64,000 bases of DNA, taken from NCBI GenBank assembly GCA_017460805.1, contig JAFUAF010000010.1:124001-188000 (forward strand), written 5' to 3'. Below, in pieces: positions 1-7,843 of the stretch (within the stretch, counting starts at the first letter, position 1; every line of letters starts with the position of its first letter). The stretch is from Bacillota bacterium. Its GTDB lineage: Bacteria > Bacillota > Clostridia > Lachnospirales > CAG-274. The translations under genes were made by a program, and so were the position numbers. A model generated the notes under the pieces. It saw nothing but the letters and a program-made list of their open reading frames with translations, had not been told where the DNA came from and made no database searches.

Positions 1-209
1 GCAAAATGCTGCTTGCAATGATAGAAAAATTTGACGGCGGCCCCGTAGGGCTTGACACTATCGCCGTTTCCATAGGCGAAGAACCCGACACCATAGAAGA
101 TGTTTACGAGCCCTACCTTATTCAGCTGGGCTATATAAAAAGGACACCCAGAGGCCGCGTAGTAACGGACCTTTGCTACAGACATTTCGGTCTGTCTTTG
201 TTTAAGTAA
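1..209 (+). CDS. ruvB: Holliday junction branch-migration helicase RuvB, C-terminal end (partial)
   Basis: Only the last ~68 codons are present; the gene starts before the window. The residues form the RuvB C-terminal winged-helix domain, which contacts DNA at the junction. Recognisable pieces are the [12 protein letters not shown] segment, the [16 protein letters not shown] helix region and the IKRTPRGRV turn near the end, all typical of RuvB. RuvB is the hexameric AAA+ motor that drives branch migration with RuvA. The ATPase domain is outside the window. The next gene starts 11 bases after the stop, so the two may be co-transcribed. Confidence 0.93.
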   Translation, partial: KMLLAMIEKFDGGPVGLDTIAVSIGEEPDTIEDVYEPYLIQLGYIKRTPRGRVVTDLCYRHFGLSLFK

Positions 210-220
210 AAGGAGAAATT

Positions 221-496
221 ATGGCTAAAATAAAACTTGAAACGGAAGATTTTATATTTGAAGTGACCGAGGAACTTGTCTGTTATGACGAGATAGGCCG
301 CGAAGGTGCAGACAAATGGGCAGCGGATTTCCGCACCTGGCTTGCCGACGGCAGAAAAAAGAAAAATATAGTAACTTCGGGCGGCAAGACCTATTTTGTT
401 ATCGAGGACGAGGGCGAAATTTTTGATATTGCCGACGAATACCTTGATGCAGTCGAAAACAGCAAAACAGACGAATATTGGAAAAATTTTCAGTAA
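221..496 (+). CDS. Small hypothetical protein, 91 aa
   Basis: Short acidic soluble protein with no signal peptide or membrane segment. A good ribosome-binding site (AAAGGAGAAATT before ATG) sets the start, 11 bases after the ruvB stop. The middle has a basic patch (GRKKKN) and a GGKTYFVIEDEGEIFDIADEY stretch that looks like a small alpha/beta fold. I do not recognise the family. The next gene begins 12 bases downstream, so it is probably part of a short operon ending at 3320. No function is proposed. Confidence 0.7.
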   Translation: MAKIKLETEDFIFEVTEELVCYDEIGREGADKWAADFRTWLADGRKKKNIVTSGGKTYFVIEDEGEIFDIADEYLDAVENSKTDEYWKNFQ

Positions 497-508
497 CGGT
501 AAATAAAA

Positions 509-1741
509 ATGGACGAAAAAGACCTTGAACAGCTTGCCCGCGAGGAACGCGAACGCGCCGAAGCGGAGTTTGCGAAGATGCAGCAGGCGCTGGCACACTC
601 CGACACGGAGATAAACGCCCAGCAAAAAGATGTTGTAAAAAAGAAAATAAATAACCATTTTGAGGATCTTAACGCAAAAAAAAGTACGGTATGGATATTT
701 CTGCTGCTTTTTGTCATACTTGCGGGCTCTTATTACAGTCTTACTTTTTACAAGCCCCGCGTCACATACGCAAAGGCCATGGAATGTCTTGAAAAAGGCG
801 AATATGACAATGCAAAGATACTTTTTACAAATCTCGGCGACTATGAAAATGCGGCAGAGCTGGTGAATGAATGTGACTACCGCAAGGGTAATCTTTTGCT
901 TGCAACGGGAAAATACACCTCTGCACTCACGGCACTTTCCGGTATCACGGGCTACAAAGACCGCGACGACCTTATTGCCGACCTGGCGGGCGATTTTGCA
1001 AAAACACTCGATACGGGCAAGTGGCACAGTGCCTTTGTCCGCTCCGTTGGCACCGTAAAGGCCACAGGCGACAATACCTACGGTCAATGCAATGTTGACG
1101 ACTGGAAAAACGTAGTACAGATAGCCTGCGGGGATTACCTCACAATAGCAAAGACGTCCAATAACGATGTTCTCTGCACAGATGCCGTACTTGACTGGCA
1201 CAATATCAAAGAAGTCGCGGCAGGTACGGATTTTGCGGCAGGTCTGACCAATGACGGTCAGCTGCTTTTCCACAAAGGCAGTGAAGACGAAACGATATCG
1301 GGCATAAAGCATATATCGGCAAAAAAGAATATCCTTGCCTGTATCGGAAACGGCGGCGGAGCAGTAGTTTCGGGCGCAGCCATAGACACACAGCTTTTTA
1401 CCGACCTTAAGGAAATAGAGACCGACGGTCAAGGGGTCTACGCTCTAAAAAACGACGGTACTGTCATTTCCTCAAACGGCAGATTAAGCGGCGTAGGCAA
1501 TGTAAAACATATTTTTACCGCAAATGAAACTATGGTCGCCGTTACAAACGACAATATGCTTATTGCCGACGGCGCTGTATCTACGGACGAGTTAGAGGGC
1601 ATGCTTATGCTTTCGGGCACCGACGACCATTTTATCATGCTTACGGACACAGGCCATGTAAAATACTACGGTCCGTCATACGCAGGCAGCGGCAGAGTTG
1701 CCGACTGGACAGATGTACTTTTAAATCTCAGGGAGCAATAA
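509..1741 (+). CDS. Membrane-anchored TPR / RCC1-like repeat protein, 410 aa
   Basis: Residues 1-57 are highly charged and probably a cytoplasmic coiled coil. Residues 61-80 form one hydrophobic transmembrane helix. Residues ~85-150 contain TPR-like helical pairs (AMECLEKGEYDNAKILF; GNLLLATGKYTSALTAL). From ~175 onward there are degenerate RCC1/BNR-type beta-propeller repeats, with phrases such as GDNTYGQCNVDDWKNVVQIACGDY, AAGTDFAAGLTNDGQLLF and DDHFIMLTDTGHVKYYG. The expected topology is a cytoplasmic N-terminus with an external TPR-propeller. The family occurs in Clostridia, usually without an assigned role; a scaffold or sensor role is inference. The ribosome-binding site is weak, but close spacing to the preceding gene suggests coupling. 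Confidence 0.72.
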   Translation: MDEKDLEQLAREERERAEAEFAKMQQALAHSDTEINAQQKDVVKKKINNHFEDLNAKKSTVWIFLLLFVILAGSYYSLTFYKPRVTYAKAMECLEKGEYDNAKILFTNLGDYENAAELVNECDYRKGNLLLATGKYTSALTALSGITGYKDRDDLIADLAGDFAKTLDTGKWHSAFVRSVGTVKATGDNTYGQCNVDDWKNVVQIACGDYLTIAKTSNNDVLCTDAVLDWHNIKEVAAGTDFAAGLTNDGQLLFHKGSEDETISGIKHISAKKNILACIGNGGGAVVSGAAIDTQLFTDLKEIETDGQGVYALKNDGTVISSNGRLSGVGNVKHIFTANETMVAVTNDNMLIADGAVSTDELEGMLMLSGTDDHFIMLTDTGHVKYYGPSYAGSGRVADWTDVLLNLREQ

Positions 1742-1742
1742 T

Positions 1743-3320
1743 ATGCTTAGAATAACCAATCTTAAAATACCCGTGACCGAAAAGCTTACCGACGAAACGC
1801 TGAAAAGCGCCGTAGAGCACAGCTTGAAGTGTACGGGTGCAAAAAACATAAAAATAATACGTCAGGCGGTCGATGCGCGTGAAAAGACAAGGGGGAGCTA
1901 TGTGCTGACCCTTGATTTTGATGTGGAAAACGAGAAAAAATATTTAAAGCGCAAAAACATCTCAAGCCCGAAACACGACACCTACACCCTGCCTGTTCCG
2001 CAGGACAAGAACATCCGCCCCATTATAGCGGGCTTTGGTCCTGCGGGTATGTTCTGCGGCCTTGCCCTTGCGGAAATGGGCTTGAACCCGATAATTCTGG
2101 AACGCGGCAAAAAGGTTAAAGACAGGGTGCGCGATATAGAAAAATTTCAGACCACGCGCGTACTTGACCCAAACTCAAACGTACAGTTCGGCGAGGGCGG
2201 CGCAGGCACATTCTCGGACGGCAAGCTTACAACGGGCATAAACGATATACGCTGTCACTATATTTTAAAACGCTTTGCCGAATTCGGCGCACCCGAAAAT
2301 ATTTTATACCTTGCCAAACCGCATATCGGCACGGATAATCTTGTAAATGTGGTAAAAAACATACGCGAACGCATAATATCCCTCGGTGGCAAGGTGCTTT
2401 TTGAACACACACTCACCAATATTGACGTAAAAAAGCGCACAGTGACCGCCAAAAGCGGTGAAAAAACGCTTACCCTGCCCTATACAGATCTTGTGCTTGC
2501 GATAGGACACTCCTCCCGCGACACCTTTGAAATGCTGTATAATAAAGGCTTTAAAATGGAACAGAAGCCGTTTTCGGTCGGCGTGCGCATAGAACACAAG
2601 CAGGAAACGATAAACCGAGCACAATACGGCGATTTTGCGGAATATCTTCCCGCGGCGGACTACAAGCTTTTTACCCACCTTGAAAACGGCAGAGGTGTAT
2701 ATACATTCTGTATGTGCCCGGGCGGTCATGTTATGGCGGCGACATCGGAGGAAAACGGCGTTGTAACAAACGGCATGAGTTATTTTGCGCGTGACGGCGA
2801 AAATGCAAACGCGGCGCTCCTTGTCGGTGTAGATCCGTCCGACCTTGACGGCAGTCATCCCCTTGCAGGGGTTCAACTGCAAAGAGAGCTTGAACACAAG
2901 GCCTTTGAAGCGGGCGGAAAAAATTACAGCGCACCCGCACAGAAAGTCGGCGATATGCTGAACGACAGACCCTCCACGGAGTTTGGCTCGGTCTCTCCGA
3001 CCTACCGCCCCTCCGTTACTCCCTCGGATATGCGCAGGGTCTTCCCCGACTATATCTATCAATCACTTAAATCGGGCATACTTGCCTTTGATAAAAAAAT
3101 AGACGGCTTCGCAGACGATAACGCTGTCGTTACCGCTGTCGAAAGCCGTTCTTCTTCCCCCGTGCGCATAGTGCGTGATAAGGAAAATATGGAAAGTATT
3201 GTTTATCCGCATATCTACCCCTGCGGCGAGGGCTGCGGCTACGCAGGCGGCATAATGAGCGCTGCCGCCGACGGCCTAAAAATAGCCGAACAAATAGCCA
3301 AAAAAAATAGCTCCGTATAA
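1743..3320 (+). CDS. FAD-dependent oxidoreductase (COG2509-type flavoprotein), 525 aa
   Basis: Cytoplasmic flavoprotein with a small N-terminal domain (residues ~1-90) followed by a dinucleotide-binding fold. The FAD motif is visible as IAGFGPAGMFCGLALAEMG with the following acidic ERGK (~98-125). Further flavoprotein signatures are QFGEGGAGTFSDGKL, the DLVLAIGHSSRD strand-turn and the C-terminal CGEGCGYAGGIMSAAADGLK, which closes the FAD site. Length and motif order match the uncharacterised FAD-dependent dehydrogenase group common in Firmicutes; the substrate is unknown. The start follows a clear GGGAG site and lies 1 base after the upstream stop, so it is translationally linked. A shared bidirectional terminator follows. 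Confidence 0.85.
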   Translation: MLRITNLKIPVTEKLTDETLKSAVEHSLKCTGAKNIKIIRQAVDAREKTRGSYVLTLDFDVENEKKYLKRKNISSPKHDTYTLPVPQDKNIRPIIAGFGPAGMFCGLALAEMGLNPIILERGKKVKDRVRDIEKFQTTRVLDPNSNVQFGEGGAGTFSDGKLTTGINDIRCHYILKRFAEFGAPENILYLAKPHIGTDNLVNVVKNIRERIISLGGKVLFEHTLTNIDVKKRTVTAKSGEKTLTLPYTDLVLAIGHSSRDTFEMLYNKGFKMEQKPFSVGVRIEHKQETINRAQYGDFAEYLPAADYKLFTHLENGRGVYTFCMCPGGHVMAATSEENGVVTNGMSYFARDGENANAALLVGVDPSDLDGSHPLAGVQLQRELEHKAFEAGGKNYSAPAQKVGDMLNDRPSTEFGSVSPTYRPSVTPSDMRRVFPDYIYQSLKSGILAFDKKIDGFADDNAVVTAVESRSSSPVRIVRDKENMESIVYPHIYPCGEGCGYAGGIMSAAADGLKIAEQIAKKNSSV

Positions 3321-3335
3321 ATATCATTCAACACA

Positions 3336-3368
3336 AAAATGGGCTGTCGTGCGACAGCCCATTGATCA
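3336..3368. terminator. Bidirectional intrinsic terminator between the flavoprotein gene and hydA
   Basis: A perfect 10-bp stem, TGGGCTGTCG pairing with CGACAGCCCA around a 2-base centre (3340-3361), lies between two converging genes. It is flanked by A-rich sequence on the left and T-containing sequence on the right, so it can serve both strands. Confidence 0.8.
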
Positions 3369-3371
3369 TAT

Positions 3372-5138
3372 TTATCTGAAACCTTCTCTTGCTGCGTAGC
3401 TTGTATGAAGAAGTTCGTGTGATTTATGCGAATTGGGTTCGCCAAGGAATTCTTCATAGAGCTTGATTATCTGCGGATTGTTATGCGACTGGCGCAGTAC
3501 CTGTCTTTCATCCTCGGAGTAAAGAGCCTTTGCACGTCTTTCCTTGTAAGTTTCAAGGATATCGTCGGGCTCGTTCTCAAGGAAGCAATGTCTGATATAA
3601 GGCTGACCGCCGCCGTTGATACAGCCGCCGGGGCATCCCATTATCTCAATAAAGTGGTACTTGCTCTTGCCTGCGCGTATATCGTCAAGAAGTATCTTCG
3701 CGCTTCTCATACCCGAAGCGATAGCCACATTTACCGTTGTGCCGTTTATATCCAGAGACGCCTCTCTTATGCCCGCGTCATGGCCGCGCACCTCGGTAAA
3801 TACGATATCTTCTTTCTCCTGACCCGTCAGTTTAAAGTATACGGTTCTTAAAGCAGCTTCCATAACGCCGCCCGTTACACCGAAGATAACGCCTGCGCCC
3901 GTGTAATCGCCCATAATATCGCCGTCCCAGTCCTCATCGGGCAGACGGTTGAACATAATACCCGCACGCTTTATCATTCTTGCAAGCTCTCTTGTTGTGA
4001 TAACAGCATCAACATCGGGGATGCCGTTTACCTTTTCCTGGTCGCGCTCTTTCTCGTACTTTTTAGCCACACATGGCATTACGGAAACTACAAAAATATC
4101 ATTCGGGTCAAGACCGTTCTGCTCTGCCCAGTAGCTCTTTATAACAGCGCCCTGCATCTGGTGAGGCGACTTACAGGATGAAAGATGCGGCAAAAGGTCG
4201 CTGTAATTCATCTCCGCATAGTTTATCCAACCGGGTGAGCAGGATGTTATCATAGGCAGAACACCGCCGTTTTGCAGTCTGCCCAAAAGCTCCGTGCCCT
4301 CTTCCATAATGGTAAGGTCTGCGCCGAAGTTTACGTCATACACTCTTTCAAAACCAAGTCTGCGCATGGCGGCAATCATTTTGCCCGTAACGGGTGTGCC
4401 TACGGGGTAGCCGAATTCTTCGCCGAGAGCCGCTCTTACTGCGGGAGCAGCCTGTGCGATTATGTGCTTGCCTGCCTTGAAAGCTTCGTCGATCTTATCT
4501 ATCTCGCTGTGTTCCATAAGTGCGCCCGTAGGACAGACATTTACACACTGTCCGCACTGTATACAGGGCGAATTTTGGAAACTTCTGTCCTCTGCGGGAG
4601 AAACAAAAGTATTGAAACCGCGGTTCTCGTAACCCAAAATACCGAGACCCTGCGCATTTTTACATCTTTCGATACATCTGCCGCAAAGAATACACTTGGA
4701 AGTATCTCTTACAAGACCCGGAGCAAGTCTGTCGATATGACTTTCCGTATGAACGCCGACAAACATATTGTCACGCGCGCCCGTAAGCTTTGCAACGTGC
4801 AAAAGCTCACATCTGCCGTTCTTGTCACACTGCTGGCAGTTCTGATTGTGGTTTGAAAGCAGAAGCTCCACGCTCTCGCGTCTTGCCTCGAGAGCCTTGG
4901 GAGAATTTATCTTTATTTCCATACCCTCGGAAACAGGATAAACGCAGCTTGCCACAAGACCTCTTGCGCCCGTTGCCTCAACCAAACAAACACGGCACGA
5001 GCCCCTGTTGCACTCGCCGTTATTGAATTCACAAAGTGAAGGTATCTCATAACCGTTTGCTCTTGCAGCCTGTAAAATAGTCATGCCCTCTTCTGCTTGA
5101 CAGGAGATACCATCTATTTTTATATTTAATACTGACAT
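3372..5138 (-). CDS. hydA: NADH-dependent [FeFe] hydrogenase catalytic subunit HydA, 588 aa
   Basis: Catalytic subunit of a trimeric, probably electron-bifurcating hydrogenase (HydABC) that makes or uses H2 with NAD(H) and ferredoxin. An N-terminal [2Fe-2S] ferredoxin domain has Cys36, Cys48, Cys51 and Cys65. It is followed by the His-Cys3 cluster (HNQNCQQCDKNGRCELL), two [4Fe-4S] motifs (CILCGRCIERC; CIQCGQCVNVCPTGA) and the H-cluster domain. H-cluster motifs are L1 TSCSPGW, L2 MPCVAKKYE and L3 MGCPGGCINGGGQP. L1 has Ser where the CpI-type motif has a second Cys (see findings). It is the last gene of hydC-hydB-hydA, 15 bases after hydB. A C-terminal SHELLHTSY segment is typical of complete enzymes. 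Confidence 0.95.
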   Translation of the reverse strand: MSVLNIKIDGISCQAEEGMTILQAARANGYEIPSLCEFNNGECNRGSCRVCLVEATGARGLVASCVYPVSEGMEIKINSPKALEARRESVELLLSNHNQNCQQCDKNGRCELLHVAKLTGARDNMFVGVHTESHIDRLAPGLVRDTSKCILCGRCIERCKNAQGLGILGYENRGFNTFVSPAEDRSFQNSPCIQCGQCVNVCPTGALMEHSEIDKIDEAFKAGKHIIAQAAPAVRAALGEEFGYPVGTPVTGKMIAAMRRLGFERVYDVNFGADLTIMEEGTELLGRLQNGGVLPMITSCSPGWINYAEMNYSDLLPHLSSCKSPHQMQGAVIKSYWAEQNGLDPNDIFVVSVMPCVAKKYEKERDQEKVNGIPDVDAVITTRELARMIKRAGIMFNRLPDEDWDGDIMGDYTGAGVIFGVTGGVMEAALRTVYFKLTGQEKEDIVFTEVRGHDAGIREASLDINGTTVNVAIASGMRSAKILLDDIRAGKSKYHFIEIMGCPGGCINGGGQPYIRHCFLENEPDDILETYKERRAKALYSEDERQVLRQSHNNPQIIKLYEEFLGEPNSHKSHELLHTSYAAREGFR

Positions 5139-5153
5139 AGTAATTTTACCTCC

Positions 5154-7037
5154 TTATCTCTTGGAAATAGCCTGAAGACGGCATACACCGATACATGAAC
5201 CGCACTTTGCACAAGCATCGGAATTGATAGCGAATGATGCAAGCTTGTGACCCTCCGCAACATAGTCAGTGCGCTTGATACAATCCACGGGACAGCCCTT
5301 TGCACAAAGACCGCAGCCGATACACTTGTCGGGGTCGATGTAGTATTCCATAAGGTTTTTACATACGTGCGAAGGACATTTCTTATCAACTATATGTGCA
5401 ATATACTCATCTCTGAAATGCTTTAAAGTAGAATCAATGGGGTTGGCCGCTGTCTGTCCCAAAGCACAAAGAGAATTGTTCTTGACCGTTCTTGAAAGTT
5501 CTTCAAGTGCATCAAGGTCTTCCATAGTACCGCTGCCCTCGGTAATGCGTGTAAGTATCTCAAGCATACGCTTTGTACCGATACGGCAGGGAGAACATTT
5601 ACCGCAGGACTCGTCGCAGATAAATTCCATATAGAATTTTGCAACGTCAACCATACAGTTATCCTCGTCCATAACGATAGCACCGCCCGAACCCATCATA
5701 GAGCCTTTCTGAACAAGGTTGTCGAAATCTATGGGCTCGTCAAGGAATTCTTCCGTAAGACAGCCGCCCGAAGGACCGCCCGTCTGGATAGCCTTGAACT
5801 TTTTGCCGTTGGGTATGCCGCCGCCGATGTCATAGATAAGCTCGTGCAAAGTAGTACCCATGGGAACTTCCACAAGACCTACGTTGTTTACCTTGCCGCC
5901 GAGAGCGAATACTTTTGTGCCCTTGGATTTTTCCGTACCTACGGAAGCAAAATTTTCCGCTGTTTCTCTTAAAATATAAGGTATGCAGGCAAGTGTTTCA
6001 ACATTGTTGATAATGGTCGGCTTGCCCCAAAGACCCTTGACAGCGGGGAAAGGAGGACGTGGACGAGGCATGCCTCGCTTGCCCTCGATAGAATTGAGCA
6101 GCGCCGTTTCCTCGCCGCAGACAAATGCGCCCGCACCAAGACGGATATGGCAGCGGAAGCTGAATTCCGTACCGAGTATATTATCGCCCAAAAGACCGAG
6201 TTCTTCGGCCTGCATTATAGCAATTTTAAGTCTGTTTACGGCAATGGGATATTCCGCACGAACATAGAAATAGCCGTTCTGAGCGCCGATAGCATAACCC
6301 GCTATCATCATACCCTCGATAACGGCAAGAGGATTACCCTCCAATATACTTCTGTCCATGAATGCACCGGGGTCGCCCTCGTCACCGTTACATACAACAT
6401 ACTTTTCGTCGCTTTCGGAGTTATATGCAAACTGCCACTTTCTGCCCGTCGGGAAACCCGCGCCGCCGCGGCCTCTCAGACCTGCCGCAAGCACTTCGTC
6501 GATAACTTCCTGTCTGGACATTGAAAGCGCACGTTCAAGACCCTTGAATGCACCCTCGCCAAGAGCCTCGTTTATATTTTCGGGGTCGATAACGCCGCAG
6601 CCGTGCAGCGCAACTCTCCTCTGCTTTTTATAGAAATTGATATCATCCTGCTTGGATACCTTTTCGCCCGTTGACGGTTCTTCATAAAGCAGTCTTTCTA
6701 CTACCTTATTGTTTATAATGTCGCTTTCGATTATCTCATCAACGTCATCAATGCTTACAAGACGATAAAGTGTGTCCTCGGGATAAATTTTAACAAAAGG
6801 ACCCTGTGAACAGAAGCCGAAGCAGCCCACCTGATTTACTGTAGCTTTGCTGAAAAGGCCTTTTTCTTCAAGCAGTTCCCTGAACTTATCCGCAATTTCC
6901 TTTGAGTTGTTGGAAAGACAGCCCGTACCGCCGCAAAGAACTATATGGCGTCTTCCGTCTGCGCCCGTAAGTTTGTCGGAAAGACGCTTTGAACAGACGG
7001 CGATGTTTTCATTAAGCTTTTCTACTGAATTTATCAT
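5154..7037 (-). CDS. hydB: NADH-dependent [FeFe] hydrogenase subunit HydB (NuoF-like), 627 aa
   Basis: FMN/NADH-binding subunit. An N-terminal thioredoxin-like [2Fe-2S] domain (CGGTGC ... GCFGFC) precedes the NuoF core with the glycine-rich GLRGRGGAGFPTGRKW NADH/FMN loop and GDEGDPGAFMDR. Then come an SLBB region, the N3-type [4Fe-4S] site ESCGKCSPCRIG, and a C-terminal two-cluster ferredoxin (CIGCGLCAKGCPVDC; CAKCGSCIGVC). I chose the ATG at 7037 because it follows GGAGGGCGAAACATT. A longer reading to 7163 only runs out of frame through hydC. The start overlaps the hydC stop as ATGA, so translation is coupled. This subunit accepts electrons from NADH and passes them to HydA. Confidence 0.95.
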   Translation of the reverse strand: MINSVEKLNENIAVCSKRLSDKLTGADGRRHIVLCGGTGCLSNNSKEIADKFRELLEEKGLFSKATVNQVGCFGFCSQGPFVKIYPEDTLYRLVSIDDVDEIIESDIINNKVVERLLYEEPSTGEKVSKQDDINFYKKQRRVALHGCGVIDPENINEALGEGAFKGLERALSMSRQEVIDEVLAAGLRGRGGAGFPTGRKWQFAYNSESDEKYVVCNGDEGDPGAFMDRSILEGNPLAVIEGMMIAGYAIGAQNGYFYVRAEYPIAVNRLKIAIMQAEELGLLGDNILGTEFSFRCHIRLGAGAFVCGEETALLNSIEGKRGMPRPRPPFPAVKGLWGKPTIINNVETLACIPYILRETAENFASVGTEKSKGTKVFALGGKVNNVGLVEVPMGTTLHELIYDIGGGIPNGKKFKAIQTGGPSGGCLTEEFLDEPIDFDNLVQKGSMMGSGGAIVMDEDNCMVDVAKFYMEFICDESCGKCSPCRIGTKRMLEILTRITEGSGTMEDLDALEELSRTVKNNSLCALGQTAANPIDSTLKHFRDEYIAHIVDKKCPSHVCKNLMEYYIDPDKCIGCGLCAKGCPVDCIKRTDYVAEGHKLASFAINSDACAKCGSCIGVCRLQAISKR

Positions 7038-7540
7038 AATGTTTCGCCCTCCTTCATTTTTTCTTCGGCGATAAGATACTGAGCAACCACTTCCGTTACC
7101 TGGGAAACGGTCATTTTGGGATAAACCTTGCCGTTGATGCTTACTGCGGGAGCAATACCGCACGCACCTATACAGCGAAGTGCATCAATAGTGAACAATC
7201 CGTCCTCGGTCGTTTCGCCGGGCTGGATTTTAAGCACTTCCGAAAACTTGTCTATGACCTGCTGTGCGCCCTTTACATAGCAAGCCGTACCGAGACAGCA
7301 GCCGATAATGTATTTTCCCTTGGGTACCAGCGAGAAAAACGAATAAAATGTTACCACACCGTAAATTTCGGCAACGGAAATACCCGTTTTCTGCGAAACT
7401 ATCTCCTGCACCTCCAGCGGGATATAGCCGTATTCATTCTGAATATCGCTCAAAATCATCATAAGAGGCGTATTCTCGTCTTTGTGTCTGTCGCATATCT
7501 CAGCGATCTTTGCGGCAGCTGCCGCCTGAATTTTAGCCAT
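7034..7540 (-). CDS. hydC: NADH-dependent [FeFe] hydrogenase subunit HydC (NuoE-like), 168 aa
   Basis: Small thioredoxin-fold [2Fe-2S] subunit, homologous to NuoE of complex I. The four cysteines are visible in GCCLGTACYVKGA and ALRCIGACGIAPAV. The N-terminal helical part (IPLEVQEIVSQKTGISVAEIYGVVTFYSFF) is characteristic. Length is normal. It is the first gene of the operon, with a GGAGGAACA site before ATG. A ~140-base leader precedes it, holding a candidate Rex operator and a promoter further upstream. HydC forms the electron-entry module with HydB. Confidence 0.95.
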   Translation of the reverse strand: MAKIQAAAAAKIAEICDRHKDENTPLMMILSDIQNEYGYIPLEVQEIVSQKTGISVAEIYGVVTFYSFFSLVPKGKYIIGCCLGTACYVKGAQQVIDKFSEVLKIQPGETTEDGLFTIDALRCIGACGIAPAVSINGKVYPKMTVSQVTEVVAQYLIAEEKMKEGETL

Positions 7541-7568
7541 GTTGTTCCTCCTTGACTTAATAAAAAAT

Positions 7569-7586
7569 TTGTGAATTATTTAACAC
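7569..7586. promoter_or_regulatory. Candidate Rex (NADH/NAD+ sensor) operator in the hydCBA leader
   Basis: TTGTGAA-N4-TTAACAC is an imperfect 18-bp palindrome close to the Firmicute Rex consensus (TTGTTAA/TTGTGAA halves around 4 bases). It lies about 30 bases upstream of hydC and downstream of the likely promoter, where a bound repressor would block elongation. Rex control of fermentative and hydrogenase genes is established in Clostridia; its use here is inference. Confidence 0.45.
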
Positions 7587-7679
7587 AATTTTACCGCAGA
7601 ACTGCACATTTCCTGCAGCCCATATATCAATATAATTTTATAATATTTTATGCTTAAAGTCAATAAACCCAAATAATTT

Positions 7680-7709
7680 AGCATAATGCATAACTAACTC
7701 ATTTGTCAA
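7680..7709 (-). promoter_or_regulatory. Probable sigma-A promoter of hydCBA
   Basis: On the minus strand TTGACA (7709-7704), an 18-nt spacer and TATGCT (7685-7680). The surrounding 7541-7843 gap is AT-rich and otherwise holds only the Rex-like site and the ftsH terminator; I see no gene in it. Confidence 0.6.
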
Positions 7710-7795
7710 TTTTGTACAAAAAAAGCTTTTATTCGCCTTTGTCCGACATTGCAAAACTGCTTATTTCGCCAAAACCTTGTCATTTTTTGGTTAAA

Positions 7796-7839
7796 TCGCC
7801 AACAAAAAACACCTGTGACGGAATTCACAAGTGTTTTTG
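7796..7839 (-). terminator. Intrinsic terminator of ftsH
   Basis: Directly after the ftsH stop the minus strand reads a hairpin (arms CACTTGTG and CACAGGTG extended by A/T pairs), followed by a T-run. Confidence 0.75.
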
Positions 7840-7843
7840 TCGA

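Noticed and set aside
176..1432. 418-codon open frame on the minus strand
   Set aside because: It lies opposite two well-supported plus-strand genes with good ribosome-binding sites; its composition is Cys/Phe/Tyr-rich as expected of an antisense shadow.
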